A stretch of 13,498 nt of DNA from positions 1 to 13,498 of the forward strand of contig CBDCFF010000011.1 in the NCBI GenBank assembly GCA_965216225.1. Reading direction: 5' to 3'. The position numbers were made by a program, and so were the translations under genes. This stretch comes from 3107 sp965216225. GTDB lineage: Bacteria > Pseudomonadota > Alphaproteobacteria > Rhodobacterales > Rhodobacteraceae. The notes under the pieces were generated by a model, which worked only from the letters and a program-made list of their open reading frames with translations, did not search any database and had not been told where the DNA came from. Shown here in pieces: positions 12,376-13,498 of this stretch. Every line of letters starts with the position of its first letter. Within the stretch, counting starts at the first letter, position 1.

Positions 12376-13498
12376 CCGAAAGTTGGTGATGGCGCTGATT
12401 GGCGGCATATCATGGCGTTGTTCACGCGCCGCAATTCTCAGCAGAGAAAAGGATATGCCACATGACGAAGTCTACCATCACGCCGTTGCCCGATCCATCG
12501 GGATTTTCGTCTGACCCGCTGACCGACATCCTGCAAACCGGCGCGCGCCAACTGCTCAAACAGGCGGTGGAAGCGGAATTGGCCACGCTCCTCGCCGCCC
12601 ATGCCCGCGAGGTGACGGACGACGGCCGTGCGCGGCTGGTGCGCCATGGTCATCTGCCCGAGCGCGAGGTCATGACCGGCATCGGCCCGGTACCAGTGAA
12701 GGTGCCGCGGATGCGGGACCGGGGCAATGTGGACGAAAAGATCCGTTTCGCCTCGTCGATCTTGCCGCCCTGGCTGCGCAAGACCAGATCGATTGAGGAA
12801 CTGCTGCCGTGGCTCTATCTTAAGGGCATTTCCACGGGCGACTTCCAGGAGGCTCTTGGGGCGCTGTTGGGGCCGAACGCGGCAGGGCTTTCATCGAGCA
12901 CCATCTCGCGATTGAAAGCGGACTGGGGGGCGGAGTATGAACGCTGGCAGCGCCGCGATCTCAGCGCCCGGCGTTTCGTCTATGTCTGGGCCGATGGTGT
13001 CTATTTCCAACCGCGTATGGAAGAGCAGAAACAATGCGTTCTGGTGCTGATCGGCGCGGATGAGTGGGGCCGCAAGGAGGTTCTGGGGCTCACCGAAGCA
13101 GGCAGTCGGCTACCGTGAAAGCACGCAGAGTTGGCGCGAGTTGCTGCTCGATCTCAAGCGTCGCGGGCTGTCCCACGCCCCCGATCTGGCCATTGGCGAC
13201 GGCGCCCCAAGGGTTACGGGGGTTCTGGGCGGCGCTGCGCGAAGTCTTCGGCAGCACCCGGGAACAACGGTGCTGGGTTCACAAGACCGGAAACGTTCTC
13301 AATGCCATGCCCAAATCGGTGCAGGCCAAAGCCAAGGGCCACCTGCATGATATCTGGCAGGCGGAAACGAAGACCGAAGCCGGGGCCGCCTTCGATTTCT
13401 TCGTGGAAACCTACGGCGCGAAATATGACAAGGCGGTTGGGAAACTGACCAAAGACCGGGCTGTGCTGCTCTCCTTCTACGGCTTCCCTGCTGAGCAC
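12371..13498 (+). mobile_element. IS256-family element (IS256-B), 5' part; runs off the window
   Basis: The element begins near 12370, where IS630-C similarity ends. About 90 bases of leader precede the transposase ATG at 12462. The right end lies beyond the window, so terminal repeats and target duplication cannot be checked. The protein group differs from IS256-A, so the two do not form an obvious composite transposon. Confidence 0.7.
12462..13498 (+). pseudogene. IS256-family transposase with two frameshifts, partial at window edge
   Basis: ATG 12462 follows AAGGA with about nine bases of spacing. The frame gives a normal IS256 N-terminus (TGIGPVPVKVPRMRDR, SSILPPWLRKTRSIEELLP) and the first catalytic Asp in YVWADGVYFQPR, then stops at 13118. 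Similarity resumes in a second frame (GYRESTQSWRELLLDLKRRG, with the second catalytic Asp in AIGDGA at about 13198) and in a third frame from about 13223 (FWAALREVFGSTREQRCWVH through FYGFPAEH) to the window end. Against the family pattern, each shift fits about ten extra bases: one near 13095-13107, one near 13204-13222. The catalytic Glu lies outside the window. As it stands the gene is broken. Confidence 0.85.

Noticed and set aside
506..13498. Composite transposon formed by IS256-A and IS256-B
   Set aside because: The two transposases belong to clearly different IS256 groups (different N-termini and catalytic motif contexts), and one end is outside the window.
1..13498. CRISPR array, tRNA, rRNA, phage or defence genes
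   Set aside because: No regularly spaced 25-40 bp repeats, no cloverleaf-like conserved tRNA arms, no rRNA segments and no defence-protein motifs were recognised on either strand.

Overview
The window looks like a chromosomal segment of an alphaproteobacterium, most likely Rhodobacteraceae. The clues are high GC, a trgB-cysK pair as in the Rhodobacter sphaeroides tellurite-resistance locus, a hisB-hisH-hisA-hisF-hisE cluster containing a DUF2147 remnant, and bioM-bioN biotin-transporter genes. This placement rests on recalled gene order and protein similarity, not on a search.

Layout. Positions 1-4254 are an insertion-sequence pile-up: the C-terminal half of one IS630 transposase, a complete IS256-family element, the N-terminal half of a second and different IS630 transposase, an IS481-family element cut off before its last catalytic residue, and a complete second IS481-family element. 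Positions 4273-6882 (+ strand) hold trgB (an AIG2-like/gamma-glutamylcyclotransferase-like domain fused to a Nudix hydrolase), cysK, and a 5'-truncated alaX-type alanyl-tRNA editing gene. Positions 6883-10394 (- strand) hold the his cluster, transcribed hisB to hisE. It is interrupted between hisH and hisA by a decayed DUF2147 gene on the opposite strand, and it carries a possible 37-codon ORF tightly coupled between hisA and hisF. Positions 10592-11885 (+) encode BioM (ATPase) and BioN (EcfT). From 11885 to the window end there is another pile-up: an IS630 element that entered at the bioN stop codon and is itself cut by a second, frameshifted IS256-family element running off the window.

How it works together. 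HisB, HisH, HisA, HisF and HisE are middle-pathway histidine enzymes: HisE hydrolyses PR-ATP, HisA isomerises ProFAR, HisH/HisF form the glutaminase-cyclase, and HisB dehydrates IGP. HisI, HisG, HisD and HisC are not here. BioM and BioN are the energising half of an ECF biotin transporter; the substrate-binding protein BioY is not in the window. TrgB and CysK connect nucleotide-sugar or redox housekeeping with cysteine synthesis.

Overall impression. I do not see a clearly new defence or biosynthetic system. The striking signal is genome decay: IS pile-ups on both flanks, two gene remnants (alaX, DUF2147), and many short 8-16 bp duplications or insertions in intergenic DNA, a protein linker and a transposase. 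The most testable novelties are the coupled hisA-hisF small ORF, a predicted leaderless hisB promoter, the H/D-rich repeat linker in TrgB, and the rewired junctions at trgB and bioN.
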